DNA from: AC2028 sp002373595
GTDB taxonomy: Bacteria > Bacillota > Clostridia > Lachnospirales > Lachnospiraceae
Assembly (NCBI GenBank): GCA_946616365.1
Contig: CAMOIX010000005.1
Coordinates: forward strand, 1-64,000
DNA length: 64,000 nucleotides
Direction: 5' to 3'
Part shown: positions 34,382 to 44,500 of the stretch, piece after piece
How positions within the stretch are numbered: the stretch's first letter is position 1
Layout of the letters: each line of letters starts with the position of its first letter
Notes under the pieces: model-generated
What the model saw: only the letters and a program-made list of their open reading frames with translations
Told to the model about the DNA's origin: nothing
The model's database searches: none
Translations under genes and position numbers: made by a program

Positions 34382-34909
34382 ATGGCAGAAGGAAAGTGGT
34401 ATGTTATACATACTTATTCCGGATATGAGAATAAGGTAAAGGCGGATATCGAAAAGACCGTCGAGAATAATAAGAAGCTTGCCGAGCAGATATTTGAAGT
34501 AAGAGTCCCGACCGAGAATGTTGTCGAGATCAGAAACGGTTCGAAGAAGCCCGTCTCCAGAAAACTTCTTCCCGGATATGTGCTCGTAAATATGGATATG
34601 AACGATGAGACTTGGTATGTAGTCCGTAATACCCGCGGAGTAACCGGTTTTGTCGGACCCGGAAGCAAGCCGGTACCTCTTTCCGAGGCAGAGATGAAGC
34701 CCTTCGGAATCAAGGTAGACACGAGCAAGATAAATGTAGATTTTGGAGAGGGCGATACCATCGCCGTCATCGCGGGAGTTTGGAAGGATACCGTCGGAGT
34801 TGTTCAGAAGATGGACGAAAGCAAACAGACCGCAACCATCAATGTAGAACTCTTCGGCAGAGAAACGCCTGTTGAGATCAGCTTCGCAGAAGTGCGGAGA
34901 ATGAGCTAG
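34382..34909 (+). CDS. nusG: Transcription termination/antitermination factor NusG
   Basis: The 175-residue protein has the NGN domain (WYVIHTYSGYENKVKADI, then LLPGYVLVNM and WYVVRNTRGVTGFVG) and a C-terminal KOW domain (EGDTIAVIAGVWKDTVGVV). It binds RNA polymerase and controls pausing and transcription-translation coupling. AAGGAGGAG precedes the ATG, ten bases after secE. Confidence 0.97.
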   Translation: MAEGKWYVIHTYSGYENKVKADIEKTVENNKKLAEQIFEVRVPTENVVEIRNGSKKPVSRKLLPGYVLVNMDMNDETWYVVRNTRGVTGFVGPGSKPVPLSEAEMKPFGIKVDTSKINVDFGEGDTIAVIAGVWKDTVGVVQKMDESKQTATINVELFGRETPVEISFAEVRRMS

Positions 34910-34927
34910 GATTAGGAGGAAAAAGAA

Positions 34928-35353
34928 ATGGCAAAGAAAGTAGAAGGATATATCAAGCTGCAGATCCCTGCAGGCAAGGCAACTCCGGCACCCCCGGTTG
35001 GTCCTGCTCTCGGTCAGCACGGCGTTAATATCGTTGAGTTTACCAAGCAGTTCAATGCAGTAACCGCTGACAAGGGAGATACCATCATCCCCGTAGTCAT
35101 CACTGTATATTCCGACAGATCATTCAGTTTCATCACCAAGACGCCGCCCGCAGCCGTACTGCTCAAGAAAGCAGCAGGGATAAAGAGCGGATCCGGTGTA
35201 CCGAACAAGAATAAAGTAGCTACGATCTCCAAGGATAAGATCAGAGAGATCGCTGAGCTCAAGATGCCGGATCTTAATGCGGCAAACATCGATTCTGCTA
35301 TGAGCATGATCGCGGGAACCGCCAGAAGCATGGGTATTGCCGTACAGGATTAA
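34928..35353 (+). CDS. rplK: 50S ribosomal protein L11
   Basis: The 141-residue protein opens with KVEGYIKLQIPAGKATPAPP and has the GPALGQHGVNI signature, then the C-terminal rRNA-binding domain with the KTPPAAVLLKKA loop. It forms the GTPase-associated centre with 23S rRNA. TTAGGAGG precedes the start. Confidence 0.97.
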   Translation: MAKKVEGYIKLQIPAGKATPAPPVGPALGQHGVNIVEFTKQFNAVTADKGDTIIPVVITVYSDRSFSFITKTPPAAVLLKKAAGIKSGSGVPNKNKVATISKDKIREIAELKMPDLNAANIDSAMSMIAGTARSMGIAVQD

Positions 35354-35426
35354 TCCTGACGGTATACTATAAACTTATTGGGAGGCGTATAGATGAGTAC
35401 GCCGTTTGAACCTAGGAGGTAAAGAA

Positions 35427-36116
35427 ATGAAACACGGAAAGAAGTATGCGGAGGCAGCAAAGCTGTTCGACCGCGCAAACTACTACGAGCCCGAAGAGGC
35501 TGTAGCACTTGTTAAGAAGACTGCAAGCGCAAAGTTCGATGAGACTGTAGAGCTTCACATTCGTACCGGATGTGACGGACGTCACGCAGATCAGCAGATC
35601 AGAGGCGCAGTTGTTCTTCCCAACGGAACCGGTAAGACTGTAAGGGTTCTCGTTATCGCAAAGGGCGCTAAGCTCGATGAGGCACAGGCAGCAGGCGCTG
35701 ACTATGTCGGAGGAGAGGAGCTCGTCCCCAAGATCCAGAATGATGGATGGCTTGATTTCGACGTTGTAGTTGCCACTCCCGACATGATGGGTGTTGTAGG
35801 ACGTCTCGGTAAAGTTCTCGGACCTAAGGGTCTCATGCCGAACCCCAAGGCAGGAACCGTTACCATGGATGTTGCAAAGGCTATCAATGATATCAAAGCC
35901 GGTAAGATCGAGTACAGACTTGACAAGAGCAACATCGTACACGTTCCCGTAGGAAAGGCTTCCTTCACCGAGGAGCAGCTCCAGCAGAACTACAATGCGA
36001 TCCTTGACGCTATCGTAAAGGCTCGTCCCAGTTCACTTAAGGGCCAGTACTTAAAGAGCATTACCTTAAGCTGCACCATGGGCCCCGGCGTAAAAGTAAG
36101 CACCGCAAAGTATTAA
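35427..36116 (+). CDS. rplA: 50S ribosomal protein L1
   Basis: The 229-residue protein starts MKHGKKYAEAAKLFDR at ATG 35427, placed by TAGGAGGT; the upstream in-frame TTG is rejected. VVLPNGTGKTVRVLV and LGKVLGPKGLMPNPK are the L1 signatures. It binds 23S rRNA at the L1 stalk. In other bacteria L1 represses its own operon by binding mRNA. The next promoter starts directly after its stop. Confidence 0.97.
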   Translation: MKHGKKYAEAAKLFDRANYYEPEEAVALVKKTASAKFDETVELHIRTGCDGRHADQQIRGAVVLPNGTGKTVRVLVIAKGAKLDEAQAAGADYVGGEELVPKIQNDGWLDFDVVVATPDMMGVVGRLGKVLGPKGLMPNPKAGTVTMDVAKAINDIKAGKIEYRLDKSNIVHVPVGKASFTEEQLQQNYNAILDAIVKARPSSLKGQYLKSITLSCTMGPGVKVSTAKY

Positions 36117-36123
36117 TTCTTTC

Positions 36124-36152
36124 TTGACATATAAATATACTTAGTGTATATT
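36124..36152 (+). promoter_or_regulatory. Promoter of rplJ-rplL
   Basis: TTGACA (36124-36129) and TATATT (36147-36152), 17-base spacer, starting eight bases after the rplA stop. It separates rplJL (and possibly rpoBC) from the upstream operon. Confidence 0.85.
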
Positions 36153-36158
36153 TTCATA

Positions 36159-36300
36159 TGTTTCGGGCTTAGGTCCGAAAAAGCCGAAGACAGCAGGCAG
36201 TCATCGCTAGATGGCGGTAAGTCCAGCCGAGGTGAGAGTTATCAAATATGAACTCATTCTCTCCCTTGCTGTCCCTGACGGCAAGGGAATTTTTTTCGGC
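36159..36300 (+). promoter_or_regulatory. Ribosomal protein L10 leader with attenuator
   Basis: The region between the promoter and rplJ has the layout of the Firmicute L10(L12)4-binding leader: a bulged helix around GACAGCAGGC, CTAGATGGCGG and AGTCCAGCCGAGG, then an intrinsic terminator (TCCCTTGC at 36262-36269 with GCAAGGGA at 36281-36288 and a T run to 36296). Excess L10-L12 complex is expected to stabilise the terminating fold and reduce rplJL expression. Confidence 0.8.
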
Positions 36301-36327
36301 TCCAAATATTAAAAGGAGGTAAAGAAA

Positions 36328-36858
36328 ATGGCAAAGGTTGAATTGAAAAAGCCCATCGTGGATGAGATCTCCGCAGGGATTGCCGATGCCCAGTCAGTGG
36401 TTGTAGTAGACTATCGCGGACTCACTGTTGAACAGGATACGAAGCTTCGTAAGAACCTTCGTGAGGCCGGAGTTAATTACAAGGTCTACAAGAACACCTT
36501 CCTGACCATGGCATTCAAGGGTACCGAGTTCGAGCCCCTTACTCCCTACCTTGAGGGACCCACCGCAGTGGCTATTTCCAAGGATGATGCAACCGCTCCC
36601 GCAAGAGTTATCGCCGCATTCGCAAAGAACGCAGAGAAGCTCGAGATCAAGGGCGGAATTGTAGAAGGAACTCTCTACGATGCTAACGGCATGAAGACCA
36701 TCGCAAGCATCCCTTCCAGAGACGAGCTTCTTTCCAAGCTCCTCGGAAGCCTGCAGAGTCCTATCACCAATTTTGCAAGAGTTATGAACCAGCTTGCAGA
36801 AAAAGGCGGAGCATCCGGCGCGGCAGCAGAAGCACCTGCAGAAACACCCGCTGAGTAA
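36328..36858 (+). CDS. rplJ: 50S ribosomal protein L10
   Basis: The 176-residue stalk protein starts AKVELKKPIVDEIS and contains VVVDYRGLTVEQDTKLRKNL and YKVYKNTFLTMAF. The Ala-rich C-terminus (GASGAAAEAPAETPAE) follows the helix that binds L7/L12 dimers. AAAAGGAGG precedes the start, directly after the attenuator. Confidence 0.97.
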   Translation: MAKVELKKPIVDEISAGIADAQSVVVVDYRGLTVEQDTKLRKNLREAGVNYKVYKNTFLTMAFKGTEFEPLTPYLEGPTAVAISKDDATAPARVIAAFAKNAEKLEIKGGIVEGTLYDANGMKTIASIPSRDELLSKLLGSLQSPITNFARVMNQLAEKGGASGAAAEAPAETPAE

Positions 36859-36910
36859 TAGTATTCAGCATTTAATCTAAGTTAATTTATCAATTACGGA
36901 GGTAATAAAA

Positions 36911-37285
36911 ATGGCAAAGTTATCCACTCAGGAAATCATTGATGCTGTTAAGGAACTCAGCGTTCTCGAGCTCAACGAGCTTGTAAAGGCTTGTGAGGAG
37001 GAGTTCGGAGTATCTGCAGCAGCAGGCGTAGTAGTAGCAGGACCCGCAGCAGGCGGCGCAGCAGCTGAGGAGAAGACCGAGTTCGACGTAGAGCTCACCG
37101 AGACAGGAGCTGAGAAGGTTAAGGTTATCAAGGTTGTTCGTGAGATCACCGGCCTTGGACTTAAGGAAGCTAAGGATGCAGTTGAGGCTGCTCCCAAGGT
37201 TATCAAAGAGGCAGCTGCCAAGGCAGAGGCTGAGGACATCAAGAAGAAGCTCGAGGAAGTTGGAGCTAAGGTTACTCTTAAGTAA
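36911..37285 (+). CDS. rplL: 50S ribosomal protein L7/L12
   Basis: The 124-residue factor-binding stalk protein has an N-terminal dimerisation part (STQEIIDAVKELSVLELNEL), an Ala/Gly hinge, and the C-terminal domain with KVIKVVREITGLGLKEAKD. It recruits EF-Tu and EF-G to the ribosome. GGAGGT precedes the start. Confidence 0.97.
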   Translation: MAKLSTQEIIDAVKELSVLELNELVKACEEEFGVSAAAGVVVAGPAAGGAAAEEKTEFDVELTETGAEKVKVIKVVREITGLGLKEAKDAVEAAPKVIKEAAAKAEAEDIKKKLEEVGAKVTLK

Positions 37286-37306
37286 TCAATATTCTTACGA
37301 AAACTA

Positions 37307-37338
37307 TTGCCCCGGGGGCCATATCGCCCTCGGGGCAA
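37307..37338 (+). terminator. Hairpin between rplL and rpoB
   Basis: TTGCCCCG (37307-37314) pairs with CGGGGCAA (37331-37338) with an inner GGGC/GCCC stem. No T run follows, so it is more likely a partial terminator or RNA-processing site than a full stop. Confidence 0.6.
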
Positions 37339-37358
37339 GTTGTGTCTTAAAAAAAACC

Positions 37359-37387
37359 TTGACGGCTTGAAACCGTTGTGGTACTAT
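37359..37387 (+). promoter_or_regulatory. Promoter of rpoB-rpoC
   Basis: TTGACG (37359-37364) and TACTAT (37382-37387), exact 17-base spacer, with TGG before the -10. The leader to 37511 is about 118 bases, T-rich with GCG-containing complementary segments that may fold. It is a separate entry point for rpoBC. Confidence 0.8.
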
Positions 37388-37511
37388 GGAAAATGCGCTT
37401 TTGTGCTGAAAGTATGTTTTTCGCTCGAAATCGGGGCGAAAGGCGTTTTTCTGCGCTTTTGGCGTTTGCTTCAATCTATCACATCTTAATAGAAAGAAGG
37501 GGTGTCAGCAC

Positions 37512-40500
37512 ATGAACAAAAATCGAATTCGTCCCATTAATGATGCCAAGACGTTGCGTATGAGCTACGCCAGGCAGAGGGAAGTACTCGAAATGCCCAA
37601 CCTGATCGAAGTACAGGTTAATTCCTACAAGTGGTTTCTTGAGGAAGGGCTCAAGGAGGTATTTGATGATATATCTCCCATACTCGATTTCAACGGCGAC
37701 TTAAGTCTTGAGTTCGTTGATTATGAATTCCGAGTAGATAAGAAGAAATACACCATCGAAGAGTGTAAGGAGCGTGATGCAACATACTCGGCACCTCTGT
37801 TCGTAAAAGTTAGACTTCACAGTAAAGAAGATAAGAATATCCAGGAGCACGAGGTCTTCATGGGAGATCTTCCCCTTATGACCGATAACGGAACCTTCGT
37901 TGTTAACGGAGCTGAACGTGTTATCGTCAGCCAGCTCGTGCGTTCCCCCGGAATGTATTATAAAGTTTCTCACGATAAATTCGGTAAGGAACTCTATGCG
38001 TGCACCGTCATCCCTAACCGCGGAGCATGGCTTGAGTACGAGACCGATTCAAACGGAGTATTCTATGTGCGTGTCGACAGGACCCGTAAGGTTGCCGTCA
38101 CGTCTCTTATCCGTGCGCTCGGAATAGGAACCAATGAGGAGATCAGAGAGCTCTTCGGAGATGACGATCCGATGCTCGAGGCTACCATTGAGAAGGATCC
38201 CAGCGTGACCGGCGACAACCCGACCGGAAGTCACGAGTCCGGACTCTTAGAGCTCTATCGTAAGATCCGCCCCGGTGAGCCCCTCAGCGTAGAGAGCGCA
38301 GAGAGCCTCATCCATTCAATGTTCTTCGATGCAAGAAGATACGACCTTGCTAAGGTAGGAAGATATAAGTTCAATAAAAAGATGGCCCTCAGGAACCGTA
38401 TCAGAGGAAAGGTAGCAGCCGAGGATGTCATCGATCCCAACACCGGCGAAGTTATCGTCGCAAAGGGAAAGAAGATCGATATGGATATGGCAGACCTCAT
38501 CCAGGATTCTGCTGTTGAGTCCGTACTTATCCAGACCGAGGAGAAGAATGTTAAGGTTCTCTCCAATATGATGGTAGATCTTACTCATTATGTAGATTGT
38601 GATGCAAAGGAAGTATTCGGCATCAAAGAGAGAGTATACTATCCTCTTCTTAAAGAGATACTTGATGAGTTCGGTGATGACCCCGATGCTCTTACTCAGG
38701 CTATCGCCCGCAATGTACACGAGCTCGTTCCGAAGCACATCACCAAGGAAGATATCCTTGCTTCCATAAGCTATGTATTCGGACTTGAGTACGGTATCGG
38801 CCACGACGATGATATCGACCATCTCGGAAACCGTAGGATCCGTGCTGTAGGAGAGCTCCTTCAGAATCAGTATCGTGTAGGACTTACCAGAATGGAGAGA
38901 GTCGTTCGCGAGCGTATGAGCACTCATGACGCAAACGAGGTCACTCCCGGAAGCCTTATCAATATCAAGCCCGTAACCGCAGCGGTTAAAGAGTTCTTCG
39001 GATCCTCACAGCTTTCACAGTTCATGGATCAGAACAACCCGCTCTCCGAGCTTACACATAAGAGACGTCTTTCAGCTCTCGGTCCCGGCGGACTTTCAAG
39101 AGACCGTGCCGGATTCGAGGTTCGAGACGTTCACTATTCACACTACGGCAGAATGTGTCCCATTGAGACTCCCGAAGGTCCCAACATCGGACTTATCAAC
39201 TCACTCGCAAGCTATGCGAGGATCAATGAATACGGATTCATTGAGGCTCCTTACCGCAAGGTAAACAAGAAGGATCCTCAGAACCCGAAGGTTACCGACG
39301 ATGTTATCTACATGACCGCGGATGAAGAGGACAACTATTATGTAGCTCAGGCTAACGAACAGCTTGACGAGAAGGGTCACTTCGTTCGTAAGTCTGTATC
39401 CGGCCGTCACAGAGAGGAGACTCAGGAGTATCCCAGAGAGATGATCGACTACATGGACGTCTCTCCTAAGATGGTATTCTCTGTAGCTACCGCGCTTATT
39501 CCTTTCCTTCAGAACGATGACGCTAACCGTGCTCTGATGGGATCGAACATGCAGAGACAGGCAGTACCTCTTATGATGACCGAAGCACCCGTTGTCGGAA
39601 CCGGAATGGAGATCAAGGCTGCGGAAGACTCCGGAGACTGCGTACTTTCAACCGTCGACGGTAAGGTTACTTATGTATCCGCAGATACTATCAGGATCAA
39701 GCCCGAAGGAAGCAAGGAAGTAGAATATAAGCTTTCCAAGTTCTCCAGATCCAACCAGGGCAACTGCTACAACCAGAAGCCTATCGTAGATAAGGGCGAG
39801 CAGGTAAGAGCAGGACAGGTTATCGCTGACGGCGCATCCACCTGCAACGGTGAGCTTGCACTCGGTAAGAACCCTCTCATCGGATTCATGACCTGGGAAG
39901 GATACAACTACGAGGACGCAGTTCTTCTTTCTGAGAGACTTGTACAGGAAGATGTATATACTTCGATCCATATCGAAGAGTATGAGGCAGAAGCACGTGA
40001 TACCAAACTCGGACCCGAAGAGATCACCCGTGACGTACACGGCGTAGGTGAGGAAGCACTCAAGGATCTTGATGAGCGCGGAATCATCCGTATCGGCGCA
40101 GAGGTTCGTGCCGGAGATATCCTTGTAGGTAAGGTAACTCCCAAGGGAGAGACAGAGCTTACCGCTGAGGAGAGACTCCTTCGCGCAATCTTCGGTGAGA
40201 AGGCCAGAGAAGTCAGAGATACTTCACTTAAGGTTCCTCACGGAGCATACGGTATTGTAGTAGACGCTAAGGTATTTACCCGCGAGAACAGCGAGGAGCT
40301 TCCTCCCGGAGTAAATATGTCCGTAAGGATCTATATCGCACAGAAGAGAAAAATCTCCGTAGGAGATAAGATGGCAGGACGTCATGGAAACAAGGGTGTC
40401 GTTTCCCGCGTGCTCCCCGTTGAGGATATGCCTTTCCTTCCCAACGGAAGACCTCTTGACATCGTGCTTAACCCTCTGGGCGTTCCTTCACGTATGAATA

Positions 40501-41465
40501 TAGGACAGGTCCTTGAGATCCACCTTTCACTTGCTGCAAAGGCTCTCGGATTCAATGTTTCGACTCCTATATTCGACGGTGCAAACGAGAAGGACATCAC
40601 TGAGACCCTTCTTCTTGCAAACGATTACGTAAATCTTCCTTTCGATGATAAGGAAGCTAAGACGCGCAAAGACAAGGACGGCAATCCTTACAAGGGAGAT
40701 ACTTTTGCCGGACTTCACAAAGATGAGCTGCTTCCGGAAGTATACAGCTATCTTTCCGAGCATCGCGATCACAGAAAACTCTGGGAGGGCGTGCCCATTC
40801 AGAGCGACGGAAAGGTTCGCTTAAGAGACGGAAGAACTGGAGAATATTTCGACAGTCCCGTTACTATCGGACATATGCATTACCTGAAACTCCATCACCT
40901 CGTAGACGACAAGATCCATGCACGTTCGACCGGACCGTACAGCCTTGTTACCCAGCAGCCTCTCGGCGGTAAGGCACAGTTCGGAGGACAGCGTTTCGGA
41001 GAGATGGAAGTTTGGGCCCTTGAGGCTTACGGTGCATCGTTCACCCTTCAGGAGATCCTTACCGTTAAGTCCGATGATATCAACGGACGTGTTAAGACCT
41101 ACGAAGCGATCATCAAGGGAGACAACATACCCGATGCAGGTATCCCTGAGTCCTTTAAGGTCCTTCTCAAAGAGCTCCAGGCACTCGGACTTGATGTTCG
41201 TGTACTCGATGAGGACAGAAACGAGATCGAGCTTAAGGAGAATGTTGATTACGGTGATACCGATTTCCGTGGAGTCATGGAAGGAGATCGCAGGGGATCC
41301 GATCAGGAAGAAGACAGATTTGCCAGCGAGGGATATTCCATCCGCGAGTCCGACGACGAAGATGATTCGTACGAGGAAGATGTTGATGCGGATGACGACT
41401 CGGAAGAAGAGCCTTCGGATGAGTATTTCACAGCCATGGAGCATGGCGGAAATCCCGAAGAATAA
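37512..41465 (+). CDS. rpoB: RNA polymerase beta subunit
   Basis: The 1317-residue subunit is longer than the Bacillus type (about 1190). NLIEVQVNSYKWF is near the start, FFGSSQLSQFMDQNNPLSELTHKRRLSALGPGGLSRDRAG spans the rifampicin pocket, KMAGRHGNKGVV lies in the catalytic core, and GGKAQFGGQRFGEMEVWAL near the end contacts beta prime. Rifampicin-contact residues (S, D, H, S in SQFMDQNNP...THKRRLS) look wild type. The last 60 residues form a very acidic tail (DEDDSYEEDVDADDDSEEE) beyond the conserved core. AGAAGGGG precedes the ATG. Confidence 0.98.
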   Translation: MNKNRIRPINDAKTLRMSYARQREVLEMPNLIEVQVNSYKWFLEEGLKEVFDDISPILDFNGDLSLEFVDYEFRVDKKKYTIEECKERDATYSAPLFVKVRLHSKEDKNIQEHEVFMGDLPLMTDNGTFVVNGAERVIVSQLVRSPGMYYKVSHDKFGKELYACTVIPNRGAWLEYETDSNGVFYVRVDRTRKVAVTSLIRALGIGTNEEIRELFGDDDPMLEATIEKDPSVTGDNPTGSHESGLLELYRKIRPGEPLSVESAESLIHSMFFDARRYDLAKVGRYKFNKKMALRNRIRGKVAAEDVIDPNTGEVIVAKGKKIDMDMADLIQDSAVESVLIQTEEKNVKVLSNMMVDLTHYVDCDAKEVFGIKERVYYPLLKEILDEFGDDPDALTQAIARNVHELVPKHITKEDILASISYVFGLEYGIGHDDDIDHLGNRRIRAVGELLQNQYRVGLTRMERVVRERMSTHDANEVTPGSLINIKPVTAAVKEFFGSSQLSQFMDQNNPLSELTHKRRLSALGPGGLSRDRAGFEVRDVHYSHYGRMCPIETPEGPNIGLINSLASYARINEYGFIEAPYRKVNKKDPQNPKVTDDVIYMTADEEDNYYVAQANEQLDEKGHFVRKSVSGRHREETQEYPREMIDYMDVSPKMVFSVATALIPFLQNDDANRALMGSNMQRQAVPLMMTEAPVVGTGMEIKAAEDSGDCVLSTVDGKVTYVSADTIRIKPEGSKEVEYKLSKFSRSNQGNCYNQKPIVDKGEQVRAGQVIADGASTCNGELALGKNPLIGFMTWEGYNYEDAVLLSERLVQEDVYTSIHIEEYEAEARDTKLGPEEITRDVHGVGEEALKDLDERGIIRIGAEVRAGDILVGKVTPKGETELTAEERLLRAIFGEKAREVRDTSLKVPHGAYGIVVDAKVFTRENSEELPPGVNMSVRIYIAQKRKISVGDKMAGRHGNKGVVSRVLPVEDMPFLPNGRPLDIVLNPLGVPSRMNIGQVLEIHLSLAAKALGFNVSTPIFDGANEKDITETLLLANDYVNLPFDDKEAKTRKDKDGNPYKGDTFAGLHKDELLPEVYSYLSEHRDHRKLWEGVPIQSDGKVRLRDGRTGEYFDSPVTIGHMHYLKLHHLVDDKIHARSTGPYSLVTQQPLGGKAQFGGQRFGEMEVWALEAYGASFTLQEILTVKSDDINGRVKTYEAIIKGDNIPDAGIPESFKVLLKELQALGLDVRVLDEDRNEIELKENVDYGDTDFRGVMEGDRRGSDQEEDRFASEGYSIRESDDEDDSYEEDVDADDDSEEEPSDEYFTAMEHGGNPEE

Positions 41466-41511
41466 GCTCACTGTAAGTAACCGCTAATTTGCTTGAAAAG
41501 GAGTGTTATAA

Positions 41512-44500
41512 ATGCCTGAAATGACGAATGATACATATCAGCCCATTACCTTTGACGCGATAAGGATAGGACTTGCATCTCCCGAGAAGATCCGTGAATG
41601 GTCACATGGCGAGGTTACTAAGCCCGAGACCATCAACTATCGTACCCTTAAGCCGGAGAGAGACGGTCTCTTCTGCGAGAGAATATTCGGACCCAGTAAG
41701 GACTGGGAGTGCCACTGCGGTAAGTACAAGAAGATCCGATACAAGGGCGTTGTCTGCGACAAGTGCGGCGTCGAGGTTACCAAGGCTACCGTACGTCGTG
41801 AGAGAATGGGACATATCGAGCTTGCAGCTCCCGTTTCCCATATCTGGTACTTCAAAGGAATCCCCAGCCGTATGGGACTTATACTTGATATATCTCCCAA
41901 GGTACTTGAGAAGATCCTTTATTTCGCATCATATATAGTTCTTGATCCCGCAGATTCTCCTCTTGAGAAGAAGCAGGTTCTCTCCGAGAAGGAATATCAG
42001 GATGCCAGAGAGCAGTACGGCAACAGATTCCGTGTCGGCATGGGCGCAGAGGCTATCAAAGAGCTTCTTTCCCAGATCGATCTCGAGGCAGAGAGAAAGG
42101 AACTTCGTGACGAGCTTCCCGGATCCTCAGGACAGAAGAGAGCCCGTATAGTAAAGAGACTTGAGGTAGTTGAGGCATTCTGCGACTCCGGCAATAAGCC
42201 CGAGTGGATGATCCTCGATGTACTTCCGGTCATCCCGCCCGATCTTCGTGCAATGGTACAGCTCGATGGCGGAAGATTTGCCACTTCCGACCTCAACGAT
42301 CTCTACCGCAGGATAATAAACAGAAATAACAGACTTAGCAGGCTCCTTGATCTCGGAGCACCTGACATTATTGTCAGAAACGAGAAGAGAATGCTTCAGG
42401 AGGCTGTAGACGCGCTTATTGACAACGGACGCCGCGGACGCCCTGTAACCGGCCCCGGCAACCGTCCTCTTAAGTCTCTTTCCGATATGCTTAAAGGTAA
42501 GACCGGACGTTTCCGTCAGAACCTTCTCGGAAAGCGTGTTGACTATTCCGGACGTTCCGTTATCGTCGTAGGACCCGAGCTTAAGATCTATCAGTGCGGA
42601 CTTCCCAAGGAGATGGCACTTGAGCTCTTCAAGCCCTTCGTTATGAAGGAACTCGTAGGCCGCGGCATAAGCCAGAATATCAAGAATGCAAAGAAGCTTG
42701 TTGAGCGTTGGGATTCACAGGTTTGGGATGTCCTTGAGGATGTCATTCATGAGCATCCCGTTATGCTGAACCGTGCTCCTACACTTCACAGACTCGGAAT
42801 ACAGGCATTTGAGCCCATCCTCGTAGAAGGTAAGGCGATCAAGCTTCATCCGCTTGTATGTACCGCATTCAACGCAGACTTCGACGGAGACCAGATGGCA
42901 GTACACCTTCCCCTTTCGGTGGAAGCACAGGCAGAGTGCCGTTTCCTTCTCCTGTCACCCAATAACCTTCTTAAGCCTTCAGACGGAGGCCCCGTTGCCG
43001 TTCCTTCACAGGATATGGTACTTGGAATCTACTACCTCACTCAGGAGAGAGACGGAGAGATCGGAGAAGGCAGTGCTTACAGCAGCTTAAACGAGGCTAT
43101 ACTCGCTTACGAGAACGGATATATCACTCTTCACAGCAAGATCCATGTGCGCAGGAGTGCCGTAAATGCAAAGGGAGAGACTATCACGGGAATGGTAGAT
43201 ACCACCCTCGGAAGACTCCTCTTCAACGAGATACTTCCTCAGGATCTCGGATTTGTAGACAGATCTGATCCGGAGCAGTTCCTGAAGCCCGAGATCGATT
43301 TCCTTGTAGGCAAGAAGCATCTTAAGGCTATACTCGAGGCTGTCATCAACACCCACGGTGCATTCAAGACCGCTGAGGTTCTCGATGATGTAAAGGCTAT
43401 CGGATACAAGTACTCGACCAGAGCGGCTATGACGGTTTCCATTTCCGATATGACCGTTCCTGAGAAGAAGCCCGAGCTCCTTGCGGAGGCTCAGAACACC
43501 GTCGACAAGATCGCTCTCAACTATCGCCGCGGACTTATCACCGAGGAAGAGAGATATGCCGAGGTTATCCGTACCTGGAACGAGACCGATAAGGAACTTA
43601 CTGATCTCCTTATCAACGGACTCGACAAATACAACAACATATTCATGATGGCCGATTCAGGAGCCCGTGGTTCCAACCAGCAGATCAAGCAGCTTGCCGG
43701 AATGCGTGGACTCATGGCTGATACGACCGGACGTACGATAGAGCTTCCCATTAAGTCCAACTTCCGTGAAGGACTTGACGTTCTGGAGTATTTCCTTTCC
43801 GCACACGGTGCACGTAAGGGACTTTCCGATACCGCTCTTCGTACTGCTGACTCAGGATACCTTACCCGTCGAATGGTAGACGTATCACAGCAGCTTGTCA
43901 TCCACGATATGGATTGCGCAGAGGGACTCGATGAGATCCCCGGAATGACCGTAAAGGCATTCATGGACGGCAAGGAGACCATAGAGAAACTTCAGGATCG
44001 TATCACAGGACGTGTTTCCTGTGAGGAGATCAAGGACAAGAAGGGCAATACCATCGTAGGTGTTAACCAGATGATCACTCCCGCCAGAGCAAAGAAGATC
44101 CTCTCTGAGGGTGTCAGCGCCAAGGGAGAGCCCGTTGACCGCGTAAGGATCCGTACCATTCTCACCTGCCGTTGCAAGAACGGAATCTGCGCTAAGTGCT
44201 ACGGTGCTAACATGGCTACCGGAGAAGGCGTTCAGATCGGTGAGGCAGTCGGAATCATAGCGGCACAGTCCATCGGTGAGCCCGGAACACAGCTTACCAT
44301 GAGAACCTTCCATACCGGAGGTGTTGCAGGAGACAACATCACTCAGGGTCTTCCTCGTGTAGAGGAGCTTTTCGAGGCCAGAAAGCCCAAGGGACTTGCG
44401 ATCATCTGCGAGTTCGACGGTGTGGCTGAGATCAGAGACACCAAGAAGAAGAGAGAGGTTGTCGTTACCAATAAAGAGACCGGTGAGAGCAAAGCTTACC

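Noticed and set aside
37307..37338. Full intrinsic terminator between rplL and rpoB
   Set aside because: The stem is strong but no T run follows, so complete termination is unlikely; listed as a partial site.
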